Below are positions 22,621-35,584 of a stretch of DNA of 64,000 bases, piece by piece. The stretch is from NCBI GenBank assembly GCA_008638375.1, contig CM018032.1, forward strand, positions 38,441,355 to 38,505,354, read 5' to 3'. The notes under the pieces were generated by a model that saw only the letters and a program-made list of their open reading frames with translations, was not told the DNA's origin and did not search any database. The first letter of the stretch is position 1, and each line of letters starts with the position of its first letter. Made by a program: the position numbers and the translations under genes. Origin of the DNA: Nyssa sinensis (lineage: Eukaryota; Streptophyta; Magnoliopsida; Cornales; Nyssaceae).

Positions 22621-23252
22621 AATTGATAACATTACTTTGAATTAGAAAACCATTTGCGAAAAGAAAAAGAAAATTTGCTGTAAGATCGATTTTTAATAAT
22701 TAATATTGAATAAATTAATAATATCTACTAATTAATAAATTTTTAATTAACTACTTTCCATCTATGATGATAATAATTAATAATTTTTAAAAATATAAAA
22801 AATAAATGCTTGTGTGTGTGTATGTATTATAGAAAATTATTAATGATGTTAAAATTTTAGTATTAAGAAAAACTGAGGTTTATTATAATTTAAATTAGAT
22901 ATGATATATATATATATATTTTTAAGAAAAAAATGTTCACCATCCTTGCAAAAAGTATATATATCTTATTTTTATAGTAAAATCATATACTTTGTAAGGA
23001 AAAAACTTCCGTAATAAAAATTATAGTAAAGTTTTATAATTATATTTTTATTAATTAAATATATTTAGTATTCCAAATTTATTAATTATTAGAGGATTGG
23101 GAGTATTAATGGAAAATTATAGTAAAGTATTATAATTATATTTATATTAATTAAAATTTTATAGTATTCCAATTTGTATTTTGCTTGTTTATAGAGTCTA
23201 ATTATTTAATTGAACATAATCTATAATCATGTGTTCATCATCCTGATTCATC

Positions 23253-23329
<77 letters not shown>

Positions 23330-24204
23330 ACTTCGGTAGAGCCTGAATGGAAAAATAGTTGAAAGGAGAGAGAGGTGTGACTTGCGACTGTGAGAAGGGA
23401 TTTAGGGAAAATAAAAGTGGGAGGGGAGTGAGGAGAAAATAATTTTTAATAAAATAAAATCACTATAAAAAAAAAAAAAAAACTAAGACTTTTGATGATA
23501 GTGGAGACAAATATAGCTCTCAGTTATTTAATTGGTATTTAAAAAAAAATTAATATTTGTATAGCCCATATGACCAGGTTGTGCATAGTGATATAAATTT
23601 ACGAGGCAGCCCTTGCACACCTGGAATAGCTTATCCACAAATTGCGGCAATTGTAGACTTTGAAGAACATAGTAGCCGCATTTCTCAATTAAAGAGTCGT
23701 GGCATGGGATTGCATGGATGTTTTATTTTCTAGTGAGGGCTGAGGGCTGGTGCAGCTTTGAATCAAAATATTATGAGAACTGCTGTGAACAACTGCAACA
23801 ATCGCGCCCATTACATTTCATTTATGAATTTGGGTTATATGCATTTGAGTTGTGTGTATTTCAAGCTTAATAATCACATAGCGACTGTTGCATTTTACTC
23901 GTGTTTTTTTTTTAAACTCTTTTTATGACTAATTCGCATAAGTTTGTGTTTCAGGGAGTTAGTCCTAAGAAGAATGCTAGAATTTAAATCAAGAACTCAG
24001 TATGTTTTTACCTACTTATCCCTTAACTCACAATCACTTTAAATTACCCATTAAAATTTTAATCGTGTATTTGGATTGTCTATTTTTTAGACAGTGTTGC
24101 AATAGCAATTGTATTTTAGGGGTATATTTGGATTGTCACGCATAGTAATTGTTGCATTTTAGTCGTGTGTTCGGCTTGTATGTATTTATATTTTATTATT
24201 ATAA
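22621..24204. other. AT-rich intergenic with an (AG)n tract; no gene seen
   Basis: Long A/T runs and short repeats without coding signal. A 16-bp string GTAGACTTTGAAGAAC near 23652 resembles GTAGACTTTGAGGAAC near 20821, upstream of the WRKY gene. That is too short to call a duplication. Confidence 0.45.
23257..23326. repeat. (AG)35 microsatellite
   Basis: Uninterrupted AG dinucleotides, about 35 units. It would be highly length-polymorphic and is a potential GAGA-binding tract, but it is far from any gene start. Confidence 0.98.
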
Positions 24205-24917
24205 GGCAATGTTTTGTTTAACGGGATAAGATGATGCCCGTGTGGTATAATTATATCCTACCACCACCCTGGTAGGCTTATTTTTATTTCATGTTCAATG
24301 GGATAAGAAGTAAAATAAAAATTTTCATTCATTCACTTATGACAAGAAAAAAAGATAGAAGAGAGAAGAGAATACTTCCAACAACCACTATTGACATTAC
24401 CCATATAAATTCTCGTAACATATTATCATTCATGTTGATGACACTTTAGACTATTAAATAGATTTCATATATATTGACTATTTTTTTCTTATATTTATTA
24501 GTAATCATTTTTATTAATATTTATACACAATAGATTATTAAATTTATTGAACCCTCTCTTATTTATCTATATCCCTCTGTTGTTCTTAACTTTTGTTTTT
24601 GAAAATTTTAAGCATATATTTTGAAAAAATATATTTTAAGAATTTAGTTTTTCTAAAATCTTAGAAAAGAAATATTATTAAGAATACAAATTTAATATCA
24701 CATAAGATATTATTATTTTTATTAATAATTATATCGATCTGAGTATAGAATTGAAATAAAACATAATTGAAATAAAACAACATATTTGAACTTTTTATCC
24801 GGTCATGTTCCAAACACTGGGATATCTCATTTAATATCTCATTAAATTTTATTTCCTATCCAATTCAAACATATCCTATCCGATTCGACCTTTTTTTCCG
24901 ATCCTCCAAATAAGGCC
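24205..24917. mobile_element. Inverted-repeat (MITE-like) element, about 0.7 kb
   Basis: The left end GGCAATGTTTTG...GGGATAAG and the right end (minus strand GGCCTTATTTGGAGGATC) form imperfect inverted termini. The inner side of the right end, read on the minus strand, matches the left end of the larger element at 51069: GATAAAAAGG-like, GGATAGGATAT and AGTGTTTGGAAC blocks in the same order. No transposase is present, so this is a non-autonomous copy. Exact boundaries and target duplication are uncertain (ATAAGG flanks both ends). Confidence 0.6.
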
Positions 24918-25302
24918 TAAGACTTTGTAATTTTAATTTGAATATTTGAGTCACTTGATTTATATATACACTTTTAATGTAAGCTTATTGCAAGTGACCG
25001 TTCAAATTCTTAACGATAGTCGCTCACGATATTATGCATGATTATGTTCTAATATTCCATAATTTCATACGAATTTCAAAATAGTATCCTACAATTTCAT
25101 ACAAGTTTCAAATGAGATCTTATAATTTTTATTTGAAAAATTATACTGTAATTACTGTTAACAATTTGTAACAATTATTTATAATTGACTTCAATTGAAG
25201 TTTATTTATAAATTAAGAGAGTCGAATGTTCAAATTAAAATTAAAGAATTTATTTGGAATTTACATGAAAGTTTAGATTACTAACGTGCACACAATTTAA
25301 AT

Positions 25303-25480
25303 ATGGTAAATTACACTAGCTTCTCCTAAAGTTTTTAAAAATTACACTGACCACCTCTACTTTTACCTGACAAATTATAAATACATTCATTCAGTCAATT
25401 GTTTTTGTTCGAAATGATGAAAGTCTTCCTTCTATTTTATTTTTTTGTATTGTTTTTTCAATTTTTACCTTTTTCTAACT
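25303..25480. repeat. Partial copy of a GGTAAATTACACT inverted-repeat element
   Basis: GGTAAATTACACTAGCTTCTCC and the following ATTACACTGACCACCTCTACTTTTACCTGACAAATTA stretch (given here only to identify the block) resemble the left arm of the small element at 51622-52105. Its right arm is absent. The Gypsy element begins shortly afterwards at 25591. Confidence 0.45.
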
Positions 25481-25590
25481 TTCTATTTAATTGTAGAGTG
25501 GAAAATAAGAGAAATAATAGAAAAAAGTTGGAGTGAGGCAAAATTTTAAAGAATGGACTAAAATTTTGAACGAGAAAAAGATATAATAGA

Positions 25591-26147
25591 AGATGTACCA
25601 AAAAATGACAGCCCAACACAAATTTGACACGTGTCTAAGCTTTTATGTGCAGGTCTAGAGATGACGGAGTAGTTCAGATCTGACGTTCATTCATCAAATG
25701 GAAGGAGGTGGACTATCCCCACCGAGCAACGAATTCAAAGTACATACTTGACAGGGTACCGAGCTTATCACCGCCTTGTCTGCACTATCGACCTCAAAAC
25801 CAAGAAACAAAGTGCGACATGGAAACTACCATTCTCGGATGTATTTTAATCCTTGTTTTCACGGAGGTCAGAATGGAAGTTGCCATCTCCAGATAACTAC
25901 GAATCCCGAATTTCATGGCTCTGAATCCTAACCGATTTAGGTGACGAACAGCCTATAAATACAATTTAAGGTACGCTTGTCAAACAGAGTCAATGACATT
26001 CTTTCAAGTTCAATCTCTCTTATTTTCACTAACTTTATCATCAGAATGGCTACCATCGGAGCCAACTCAGTAATCCTCTGATCCTTTTTCTATGTTCGTG
26101 ACAAACGATGAAGAGCGGAGCCCCGTTGATTAGAAAGTGCAGCATCA
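25591..26147 (+). repeat. 5' LTR of the Gypsy element
   Basis: It starts AGATGTACC, where the 3' LTR has the expected TGATGTACC (the terminal T is mutated here), and ends GCAGCATCA. A TATA box TATAAATA lies at 25954-25961. The partner is 48636-49193. Confidence 0.93.
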
Positions 26148-26150
26148 ATT

Positions 26151-26168
26151 TGGTGCCGTCTGTGGGAA
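26151..26168 (+). other. Primer-binding site of the Gypsy element
   Basis: TGGTGCCGTCTGTGGGAA lies three bases after the 5' LTR. The first nine bases resemble the complement of a tRNA-Asp 3' end (TGGCGCCGT) with one difference. The position is certain; the tRNA identity is tentative. Confidence 0.65.
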
Positions 26169-26227
26169 CGACAGTCATTCCTATAAATTCTTCCAGTCAG
26201 AAGCAACCCCTTCGTTTTGAGGAAATT

Positions 26228-28442
26228 ATGGCTCCTAACCTTCGTCAAAGGAAGGGTCCCCAAAACCCCCGAAACCAGCCTTCGGCTGAGAAGGAGAGGG
26301 GGAAAACTCCTGATCATGTATAACAACAACTAGATCGGATTCAACGGCAATCTGATTTAATACAAAAGTAACTTCTTGCCATATCCTTGGTTTTGGCTTC
26401 TATAGCCCAAAACCAGCGAAGCAATCCAATCCACCTTTCTTCAGGCGCATCTAATGAAGGGGCTCGATCTCTTGTTACCACCGCGGACGGAGGACCTCTT
26501 AACATGGAGACCCCTAACGTGCAGCCGGAATACCCTTATGGTACCACTCGCATAGAGGGTGACCCCCAACCGTCAAACACCCTAGGAGGAGGGATGCTGG
26601 CCTTTCACCCTGCCATTCATTATCAAAGCAGGATAAGGGCTCCAACTCTAGCAACCTTGGGGGCCAATCCAGCGCCTTCGGAGTTTCAGCCCCCGCAAGT
26701 ACTAGTTCCCCCGGTCCAAGGAGGGCAACGCCCCCTAGTCGCTACTAGGCAGGATCACCCCTTATACATTAGAGCTGAAGTTGTGAGGCAAGTGCAGCAG
26801 CAACCAATTCTACCCATAGTTCTATAGAGGGTAGAAGAAGTAGCAGATTCTATGGAGCAAACCGTCTTCACCAAAGGGACCCACGTCCTTCCAGAACAGG
26901 ACGAACTAGTAAGGCTGCTTGGGAGATTCACCACTCTGTTCACCCCTGCCATAATAGCGGAAGAACGACCCAAAAAACTTGTGGTCCCGAAGTTCGCCCT
27001 GTACGACAAATCGAAAGATTCCGGGGATCACCTCTCCCATTATTAGCACATGATGGCTCTGCATGGGGCTACCAATGCCTTCATGTGTCGTACCTTCGTA
27101 ACAAGCCTTAAAGGTACCGCTCTGAAGTGGTTCTATAGCCTTTCTCAAGGGTCAATCATCAACTTCTACAAGCTCAGCAGATGGTTTCTCAACTGATTCA
27201 TGACTAGCAAAAGGTTGAGAAATGGGCTAGAGTTCCTACTGAACATAAAAGAGGCCAAAGGTGAGTCGCTCCTAGAGTACATCGCTCGCTTCGATGCCGA
27301 GCTCACAGAGATAACAAATTGCAGCTCGAGCTTTCTGGTAGCAGCTCTCACCCCTGGCCTAGCACTGGGGCATTTTCAAGATTCTTTAACAAAAAATCCT
27401 CCCACTGACATGGCAGCGTTCATGGAATGGGCACGTAAGTACATAAATCTGGAGGAACAAAGATATCCTCCCGAAAAGTTAAAGAGGAGGCTCAGAAGGA
27501 CGATCATAAGAAAGACTCCAACACAACTAAAAAGAGGGTCAGAAGTCCTAATAGAAAGATGGCACCTAAAGCTCAGAACAACCCAAATTCTGGGAGGTAC
27601 GGAACATTCACGCCTCTGAATGCCTCGCTCACTCACATACTACAACAAGTGCAGACACGCGAAGATTTTAGGTGGCCGGATCCATTGAAGAGCAATCCTG
27701 ACTCCAGGGATTAGAGCAAATACTGTGACTTTCATAAAGACCACGGACATACCACCGAAGAATGTAGAGGTCTCAAAAATGAGATTGAACAACTCTTCAG
27801 AAGAGGGAGTCTGTGGGAGTTCGTCTGACAAGACAACAGGCAAAATTCCCGTAATAACAGACATCAACAAAAAAGGCCATAACAGAGGCTTGAACAAAGA
27901 GAGGCTCAGAATGAATAGCCGCGCCAGAATAATCAGATCATCTTGGTCCTCCATGCTGGTAACACGATGATCGGGATATCCAACCGAACAAGGAAGCGCT
28001 ATACTCGGGAAGCAAGAACAAAACCCAACATCCTCTAGATCTCCGCCATTGAGAAAAGGCTAAGGCCTGCGCCTCACATCCAGTTTTCCGAGTTGGACCT
28101 CATTGGGGTACAGTGCCCCCATAGTGACGCCCTCGTAATCTCGCTCAAAATTATGAATTTCGAGATCAGGAAGGCTCTGGTAGACATAGGGAGTTCCACC
28201 AACGTGTTGTTCTACGAACCCTTTCAGCACATGAAGCTTAGTGCCAGTGATCTCAAGGCCACCACCTCTATAATAGAGAGATTCAATGGGAACCTCAGCA
28301 CCCCACTGGGCAAGATAGATCTCCCAACCACAGTGGGAGAGGGGGACGATTAAAAGACGCTGATCTCTGAATACATGATCCTAGACTCCAAATCTCCTTA
28401 CAACATCGTCATCAAAAGACCATGACTCCATTAGATGGGGGC
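26228..28442 (+). pseudogene. Gypsy gag and protease, broken
   Basis: Gag begins at the ATG of 26228 (MAPNLRQRKG) and stays in one frame to 27619, interrupted by stops near 26321, 26369, 26825, 27044 and 27194. The Retrotrans_gag core is visible at about 27080-27310 (ALKWFYSL, then a SLLEYIARFDAEL helix). After a frame change, a variant zinc knuckle [14 protein letters not shown] lies at 27724-27765. The protease region carries VDIGSS with DIG at 28183-28191, where an active enzyme has DTG or DSG, so the active site is damaged. The frame runs to 28442, where the long-LTR copy C is inserted, and resumes at 34804. Confidence 0.9.
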
Positions 28443-29445
28443 TGTAAAGATCTGAAAAATCAAGATAAATTTTTTGTTTTGCCGATAGGACACTATTCAT
28501 GCACTATTTGCCGGTAGGGCACTACACATGTATCATTTAGACATAAGTCATGTTTAGAAGTATATTTTGAGTATGACATAGAAGGAAAATATGCTTATAT
28601 TGTTAAAATACACCTCCTATGAGAATTTGAGCCTAATTGGAGACATTATGAAAAATAGACCAAAAAGGGCATCCCGGGTGGACCCGGCCACACCTACCAA
28701 TAGGCGAAAATAAATTTTTTAGAAAAATTCATTTAAAATAATTTTAAGAACTTTGATTAAAACAAAATATTGAATTGAGGCATTTCGGGACTGGTTGTAG
28801 TGTAACGAGGTCCCAAACTTATTAAAGGCAAAAGGGTCTTTTCACCCATTGGCCCCTTTACTATAAATAGGATCCCTTAGTGTTAAAAATCACAGAATTT
28901 GGTCTGAGAAGAAGCAGCAATTCGTGCATAGAGAGAAAAGGTGAAGAAAACCTAGGTTTTCTAACTTTCTACCTTCCAAAATACATCTCTAGCCTTGGAA
29001 TCTCACAAGGCTTCCTTCCAGGAAGTTGTTCCCCACACCAAGGGCTACAATCCTAATGATTGGCTCAGCGTTGAAGTGAACACAACTCCCTAGGGTTGAG
29101 AAAATCCCATCTAGGTATGATATTTTGCTAAGTAAAGAATAGGGTTAAGTTTAGGAGTGTTTTTATATGTTAATGGTATGACTTACATGCTTATTTGTTA
29201 TTAGAGAACCATCTAACTTATAGTTACTTTGAAAACCTAGGGTTGGTAATTTATGTACCTATGTATTCTTTAAAAATTTGTTGAAGTGATGAACATGTAA
29301 TATGACAATATGTTTAATTCATTCCATTATGGCGGATGTTCATGTGCATAAAGTCTTGTGTTTTAAAAGATATGGTTTGTTTAATGCATTGATGCTTTGT
29401 GTAATTATGTATTCTTTGAGAATTGGTAAGGTAGTGAACATGTAA

Positions 29446-32344
29446 TGTCACGTCCCGAATTCCCGCGAACCCGAGGCGCGAGTAACGAAACTAAAGGAAA
29501 ATAAAATAATAAAAAAATAAAGGACAATCTAACAGATTCAACCCAAACTTACATTCATTTCCTTCAATGTACATCCATGTAAAGCACAGTCAATAAAAAC
29601 ATTCAACATGTCATTCGGGCTTAAGCCCTACATCACAAAATATGCCCCAACGGGTCAAATATCCTCCTAAGCTCATATCTCCTCCACTCTGCAAGACTTC
29701 CTCAAGTCTTAAGTGCCGGGAGCGTCATCTGAAATGTTGTCCCACGAATGGGTCAGCTCAACTGTTGGTACAATATAATGCTAATGCAAGAAACAAAATT
29801 AAGGGCGTGGCATGTGCAAGTGTACAGTTATGTCTACATGTCATTCAATATCATCATACAACGTACTAGCAATAATCTACATGTCATCCAACTCATTAAC
29901 ATAATTTAAGGCGTAGCATGTGCAAGTGTACATTTATCTCTACATGTATTCTAAATCATCCATGCAATGTAATAACAATAATCCACATGCTTTCCAAATC
30001 ATCCATGCCACGTAATAGCAATAATCCACATGTCATCCATATTATCCATGCAATGTAGTGACAATGCCCATGAAACACCCACACCACTCTATGCCACAAC
30101 CATGTCAAATTTATGCCATGTCCATGTCTCATTTTCGGAACACATCCAATAGAAGTTGAGTTCCATGTCTCGTTTTCAGAACACATATGATGGAAGCTGA
30201 GTACCATATCTCATTTTCAGAACACATCTGATGGAAGCTGAGTACCATATCTCGTTTTCAGAACACATCTGATGGAAGTTGAGTACAAGATTTAGCACCA
30301 CGTGCTCAACCCACACTATGCTTTCAATGCCTTACGCTATGCCAATATGCCTTGATTCCACCATGCAATAACACAATCTCATACAAGCAATTTACTAACA
30401 CATGGAGCATGCTTTTAAACAATGTATTCCACTTAAAGCAATCACAACATCTGAATAACAAAACCTCTTCCACATGAATGTATGCAATGCATGATCAACA
30501 AAAATACATACTCAAGCCATGTGTTCACAATCTTAACAACTCTCCAAAAATATAAATCACATACAACCCAACACATAGAATAAATCATATCTCCATGAAG
30601 CAGCAAGAAGAACATAAGTAACGTAAACAATCAACTCAAGGTTTCTTTTTAAAGCAACATTCCTTATGTGATTTTCTGACATTAAACGAATAAATATATG
30701 ATCCATTCAATCAACATGCAAATCATTCCTAAACTTAATTCTATTTCTTACTTAGCACAATATATCGTACCTGATGGGTTGGTCTCAACCCTAAGAAGTC
30801 ATGCTCGCCGTGTAGTGGAACTAAAAGCAGTAATGTAGAAGGTTAGACCACCTTCTCCTTGCCTCTCGGAGTCCCTAAAATCACAAAATGCAACTCAGTA
30901 CGTTTGTTACTTGAATGATGCTATTCATCAAATTTTATGTCTTCATTTTTCTTAGTTTCTATTTTGCCAAAATAAATTCTATCATTAAGTCCGGAATGTC
31001 GAAGAAAATAGGTTTAGGCTTTCGCAAAATTTAATTTGGACATCCGGGCTAAGAAGGGCAAAACAGTCATTTTGTACTTTCACGAGTTCCTATTTCCTGA
31101 GACCTCTTTTCTTAAATCAGACTGTACGGTTGAGTCCGAAATGCTCGAAATAATAAAAATTCACTATTCTTTTATTTTAATCGGAGTCCGTTTGACTACT
31201 TTTTGATTTAGGGGCATTTTGATAATTTCTTTTTAATTTAATTATTATTTTATTACTTGGGGTCAAAATATAATTATTATAACTTCTGGGTAAATTTATA
31301 ATTATCATAATTTCCTATTCCAATTTGGAATAGCCAAACAATGGATAAGCCCAAAACCTTGGATAAGCTATCCTTATCTCTATTTCAATTTAATTTTAAT
31401 TTTACTATTCTTGCATCCAAACAGCCCCTAATCACAAATTTTTAAACTTTTAAAAATTTCTCATGACAACACCTGTATTGGGTCAACCCGTATTAGGCTT
31501 GGGCGGGTCGACCCGACCCGGCCTGTGGCCCAAAATCATAAAACAACACAACACGCATGGTGCAAGATTTTTTCGGCAGCTTGCACCGGTCATCTTCTCC
31601 GGCGATGGCCAGCTGTTTTCCGACATCCGATCACTTGGGTCACCTTCTACTCTTCATGGGCTTTCCAAATCTACCCTCGGAATTCAGTTTGGACCACCAG
31701 AAGGCCTCGAAAAGTTGAGTTGCAGCCAGCTCCGGCGAGCTGTCCCAACTTTCCGATGAACTGAATTTTCGCTTTTTCATGGCCCTTTAGCCATTGTTTT
31801 GAGCCCAAATTTTACCTACAAGTTGCTGCACTTATGGGAAACAATTTCCAATTCATAAAACGAGCTAAAACGATCTAAAACTCAATGATCCAGAAATTTC
31901 CTTCAAATTTTAAATTGGTTTTTCTCACTCATTGCTTAACCAAATGAGCTGCGGTTTCTTCCTAAATTGACCATTTTTCATGCTTTATAAAACCATATAA
32001 TTATTTCTAAGCTTTAAGCAATTCTACAAAAAAATCCAGCAAATTTGAAACATGAAAATACAGTAAATTTCTTACCTTTTCTTTCGGTTTCTCCTTCTTT
32101 CTTTTTCCGTTTCTCACTTCTAAATGTTGTAGAATCCCTCTAAGCTCTCAGTCTCCACTTATTCCTCCTACTTCCTCTAATCTCCTCTCAACAGCCCAAC
32201 TGTATACACATGTAGTAATCCCTCTCATCAGTTCACTCTCTTTCTCTCAAAATCCGACCCACTCTCCTGTTCCTGACCTGCACACACTCAACCCCCCTTC
32301 ATGATCACTTCTGATTTCTCAAAAGCCACACGTAACACTTATGC

Positions 32345-32384
<40 letters not shown>

Positions 32385-32497
32385 GTGACAGCTCACTATT
32401 TCCCTATTATTCTCCCATTTCCTGACTTCTTTTTCTGCCTTCTTTCCTTGTCCATACAGCAATGCATTTAATGCATTGCTTGCAAACTTGGTCTTTC

Positions 32498-32529
<32 letters not shown>

Positions 32530-32786
32530 ATTATATTTCAAACACACACTTACACACGGCCTGCCACACACTACTGTTTTTCCATTCCTCTTATATGCAT
32601 ATATATATATTTGCATTATATTCATATGATACATTATATATACATACATACATACATATATATACACCTACATCTCACTATATACACCTACACACGCATA
32701 ACATACACACGCCTTTCCAAAAAAATAAATAAATAAATAAATAAAAAATATTTTAATCCAAAAAAAAATAAAATTAGGTCATTACA
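29446..32786 (-). mobile_element. Long-LTR family copy B (solo LTR), 3341 bp
   Basis: It begins TGTCACGTCCCGAATTCCCG and ends GGTCATTACA, with the perfect target duplication TGTAA (29441-29445 and 32787-32791). It is inserted in copy C in the opposite orientation. It carries a 41-bp minisatellite (30124-30287) and a long TA/CA microsatellite zone (32340-32720). Its closest relatives in the window are copies E and F. No gag or pol. Confidence 0.92.
30124..30287. repeat. 41-bp minisatellite in LTR copy B
   Basis: Four units starting ATGTCTCATTTTC-like at 30124, 30165, 30206 and 30247 (period 41). On the minus strand each unit reads GGTACTCAGCTTCCATC... and ends GAGACAT or GAGATAT, the same skeleton as in copy E. 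Confidence 0.93.
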
Positions 32787-33059
32787 TGTAACATGAGTAT
32801 ATGTTTAATTGATTGTATTATAGCATATGTTCATGAGGAAGAAGTTTTGTGGTTTGAAAGTTATAGTTTACTTTATGTATGATGCATGATTTAAGGTGTA
32901 TCTCATGTATTTGATAAAATGTCTCATTGAGATTGCATAGAAAAATCAAGGCATATTGGCATATTGTGAATCTTTGAAAACATAGTGTGGGTTGAGCACA
33001 TTGGTGCCATGCATTATGAGGGTGTAGATCCTGTGGTGAAAAACCCAAAATTGGTCATT

Positions 33060-33153
33060 GGTACTCGCGATCCAATGGGGACGGACTATGAAGCGAGACA
33101 TAGATTGGTACTTGCATTCCAACGGGGAAAGGTCGTGAAGCGAGACATGGGTG
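33060..33153. repeat. 47-bp minisatellite in LTR copy C
   Basis: Two units beginning GGTACT at 33060 and 33107, each ending GCGAGACAT. It has the same position and frame words as the minisatellites of copies B, E, F and G, but its own unit length and sequence. Confidence 0.85.
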
Positions 33154-34049
33154 TGGCATAGAGTTGCATGTGTGTGTCATGCAAATTGGTATTGCATTGC
33201 ATTGATGAATTGGAAGGTTTATAGCTTATGAATGTTCACTTTACACATGCCACGCCTTATCTTTGTTCTTTATGTTAGTATTATGTCATACTAGCAGTCG
33301 TGCTGACCACATATGAGAATTATATATTACAGATGAGGCTCCCGATACATGAGACTTGATGAAGTCTTGAAAAATGGAGGGGAATGGACTTTGAAGAAGA
33401 TTTGGTCCTTGGGGCATATTTTTGGGTTGTATGAGGGCATAAGCTCTAGGATATATGTATTTACTTGTAAAACTTTGTATAGTATGGAAACTATAGGCAA
33501 GGCCCTAACTTTGTGATGAGCATGAAGTTGTGACATTTTGAATTTCAAGTATATGTGTATATATGGTGGGTTGTATGTTATAAATGATGTATAAATGTTT
33601 AATAGAATTAAAAGATATAGTTTGGTTGCTAGTTTGAGAGTAGTGGGTTGTATTGAGAAATATTAGGTGGAAAAAGTTTAGAAAACAAAGGAAACTATGG
33701 TAGAATTTTTCAAAATATAGCAAACTAGATTAAGTAGATTGAGAGAGCATGCCTATATTTTCTAAGTATGGAATTAAATGACTTAAGAAGAAAAAGAAAA
33801 GTAAAGAAATGAAAAAAATAGGGGCAGGGGCAAATTAGTCAAAACTTACTTGAAGTCGAAAAGTAAGGAAAAAAAGGGTAAAATAATCATTTTACATGTT
33901 ATAGAGTCCCACACCAAGTTTAGTGATGAAATAAATTAAAATGGGTATAAAAATGTCAAAATCAAGATTTTTGGCCAAAGTTGAAAAAATTGGTACTGTA
34001 GCATTTTAGCTACTGGAATACTGTAGTAATGAATAGTAGCTACAGGAAC

Positions 34050-34300
34050 AGCACACCAGACCATGCCCCGCACGCCCAGCCATACGCCCAGCCTCGCCTG
34101 CACGCCTGGCCGCCTACCTCGCGCCCCGAGTGTGCCTGCGTGCTGCTTGCCTGCGCGCGCCCCGCCGACTTGCCCGCACACGCTATGCCTTGGGCCCCCA
34201 GCCTAGCCCCCTGCGCGCCCACTGCCTTGCCCATGTGCGCCTACTGCTTTGCCGCGTTCACTTGCTGCCTAGGGCATGTCATGGGCATGCCATAACTTGC
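34050..34300. other. GC-rich block unique to LTR copy C
   Basis: A stretch dominated by GCC, CGC and CCC (for example GCGCGCCCCGCCGACTTGCC near 34154) inside an otherwise AT-rich LTR. It opens long frames on both strands, but these have no family signature. The sister copy D lacks it at the corresponding place, so it could be captured genomic sequence or a local expansion. Confidence 0.55.
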
Positions 34301-34803
34301 CTTCCAAGGCCATTGTAAGACCATTCTTTCCTATGTTTGACATCACATTTTGGAGCCCCTTTTTGGCCACTTTTGGCCATTATACCAAGTCATGTTGGGA
34401 ACCTTTTTGGGACACATTTTAGTCATTATGCAAGGCCATGTTTGGCCACTTCCTTAGACCGCTTTAGATAGGATTGTTGACCTATTCTTGGTCCTTACCA
34501 TAGGGCATTTGAGGCCCATTTGGACCATTGTTCTAATGGCATATTTAGAGACATTTTGGGGCTATCTTGGAGGCCATGCTTGAACATGACTCAGACTAAT
34601 TTTGACTATTGGTTGGGGGAGATATTTGATTGTCATTTAAAACTCATCTTGGGTAAGTCTAGTAGCAAATTTTCATTCTTAATTTTGGGGAAACATGGGA
34701 AAATAAATGTGTAATCAATTAAATTCATTTAATTGTCTTTTATTAATTTTTCTTAATTCATTCTCACTCACTCCCAAAGTTTATGAAAATTCGGGGCGTG
34801 ACA

Positions 34804-35584
34804 GGGGCGGTCACCTCAACCCTTCACCAGTGCCTGAAGTATGTCCAGGATGATAAGGTCTGCACCATTAGGGGCTGTCAGCCAACTGCCCAAGAGTGCC
34901 ATGCTCTGGCGTTAAAGGAAAAGGCCCACAGATAGCAATCATAGCACATTTGTGAAGAAAGAAGTTATGTACCTTCCGAACTTCACGAGACTGATGAGTC
35001 ATTAAGTCCCAAGGGAAAGGACAACCTGGCCAAACCTACATGGGAGCCTGTCAAGGTACTAGTTAGTTCTGAAGGGGAAGATCGCTAGTTACAGCTCGGC
35101 TCAGATCTATACCCTTCCGAACAGAAAGAGATCGTTGAGTTCCTAAAGGATAATCTGTCAGTCTTCGCATGGGCAACAAAGGATATGGAAGGGATAGATC
35201 CTAATCTCATTTTCCATAAGCTAATCATTGACCCAAACCACCCTCCGATGAAACAAAAGAGGAGGACCTTCGCCCCTGAGCGACATAAGATCACCAACGA
35301 AGAGATCCAAAGGCTGCTGGACACCAGAATGATAAGGGAGGTATTCTATCCAGAATAGCTCGCTAATACAGTCCTTGTAAAAAAAAAAAAGAATGACAAA
35401 TGGCAAGTTTGCGTTGACTCTACAGACCTCAACAAAGCTTGTCCTAAAGACAGCTTTCTTCTCCCAAGGATTGATTAGTTGGTTGATGCAACTGTAGGAT
35501 ACGAGCTTATGAGCTTCATAGATGCATATTTAGGGTACAACCAGATTCAGATGTACCCTCTAGACTAGGAAAAGACAGCCTTTA
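34804..35584 (+). pseudogene. Gypsy reverse transcriptase, first part
   Basis: The frame continues from 28442 across copy C. It encodes the linker before RT and the RT start (NHPPMKQKRRTFAPERH near 35232, WQVCVDSTDLNKACPKDSF near 35402, DAYLGYNQIQM near 35521). TAG stops replace Gln or Trp at several points (for example near 35356, 35476 and 35569). It is cut at 35584 by LTR copy D, just before the conserved KTAF continuation. Confidence 0.92.

Larger units (their letters stand above)
28443..34803 (+). mobile_element. Long-LTR family copy C, with copy B nested inside
   Basis: It starts TGTAAAGATC and ends CGGGGCGTGACA, with the perfect target duplication GGGGC (28438-28442 and 34804-34808). 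It sits between protease and reverse transcriptase of the Gypsy element, and the reading frame resumes beyond it. Without copy B its length is about 3.0 kb. The plus strand has a TATA box (TATAAATAGG at 28863) and a splice-donor-like AGGTATG near 29114, supporting plus-strand transcription. It forms a subfamily with copy D, sharing the TGTA(A/G)AGATCT start and a GCCGGTAGGGCA-like segment. It has no coding domain, so it is read as a solo LTR. Confidence 0.9.

Noticed and set aside
34029..34318. Pro/Ala/Arg-rich protein-coding gene
   Set aside because: Open frames on both strands are explained by GC-rich composition; no conserved motif.
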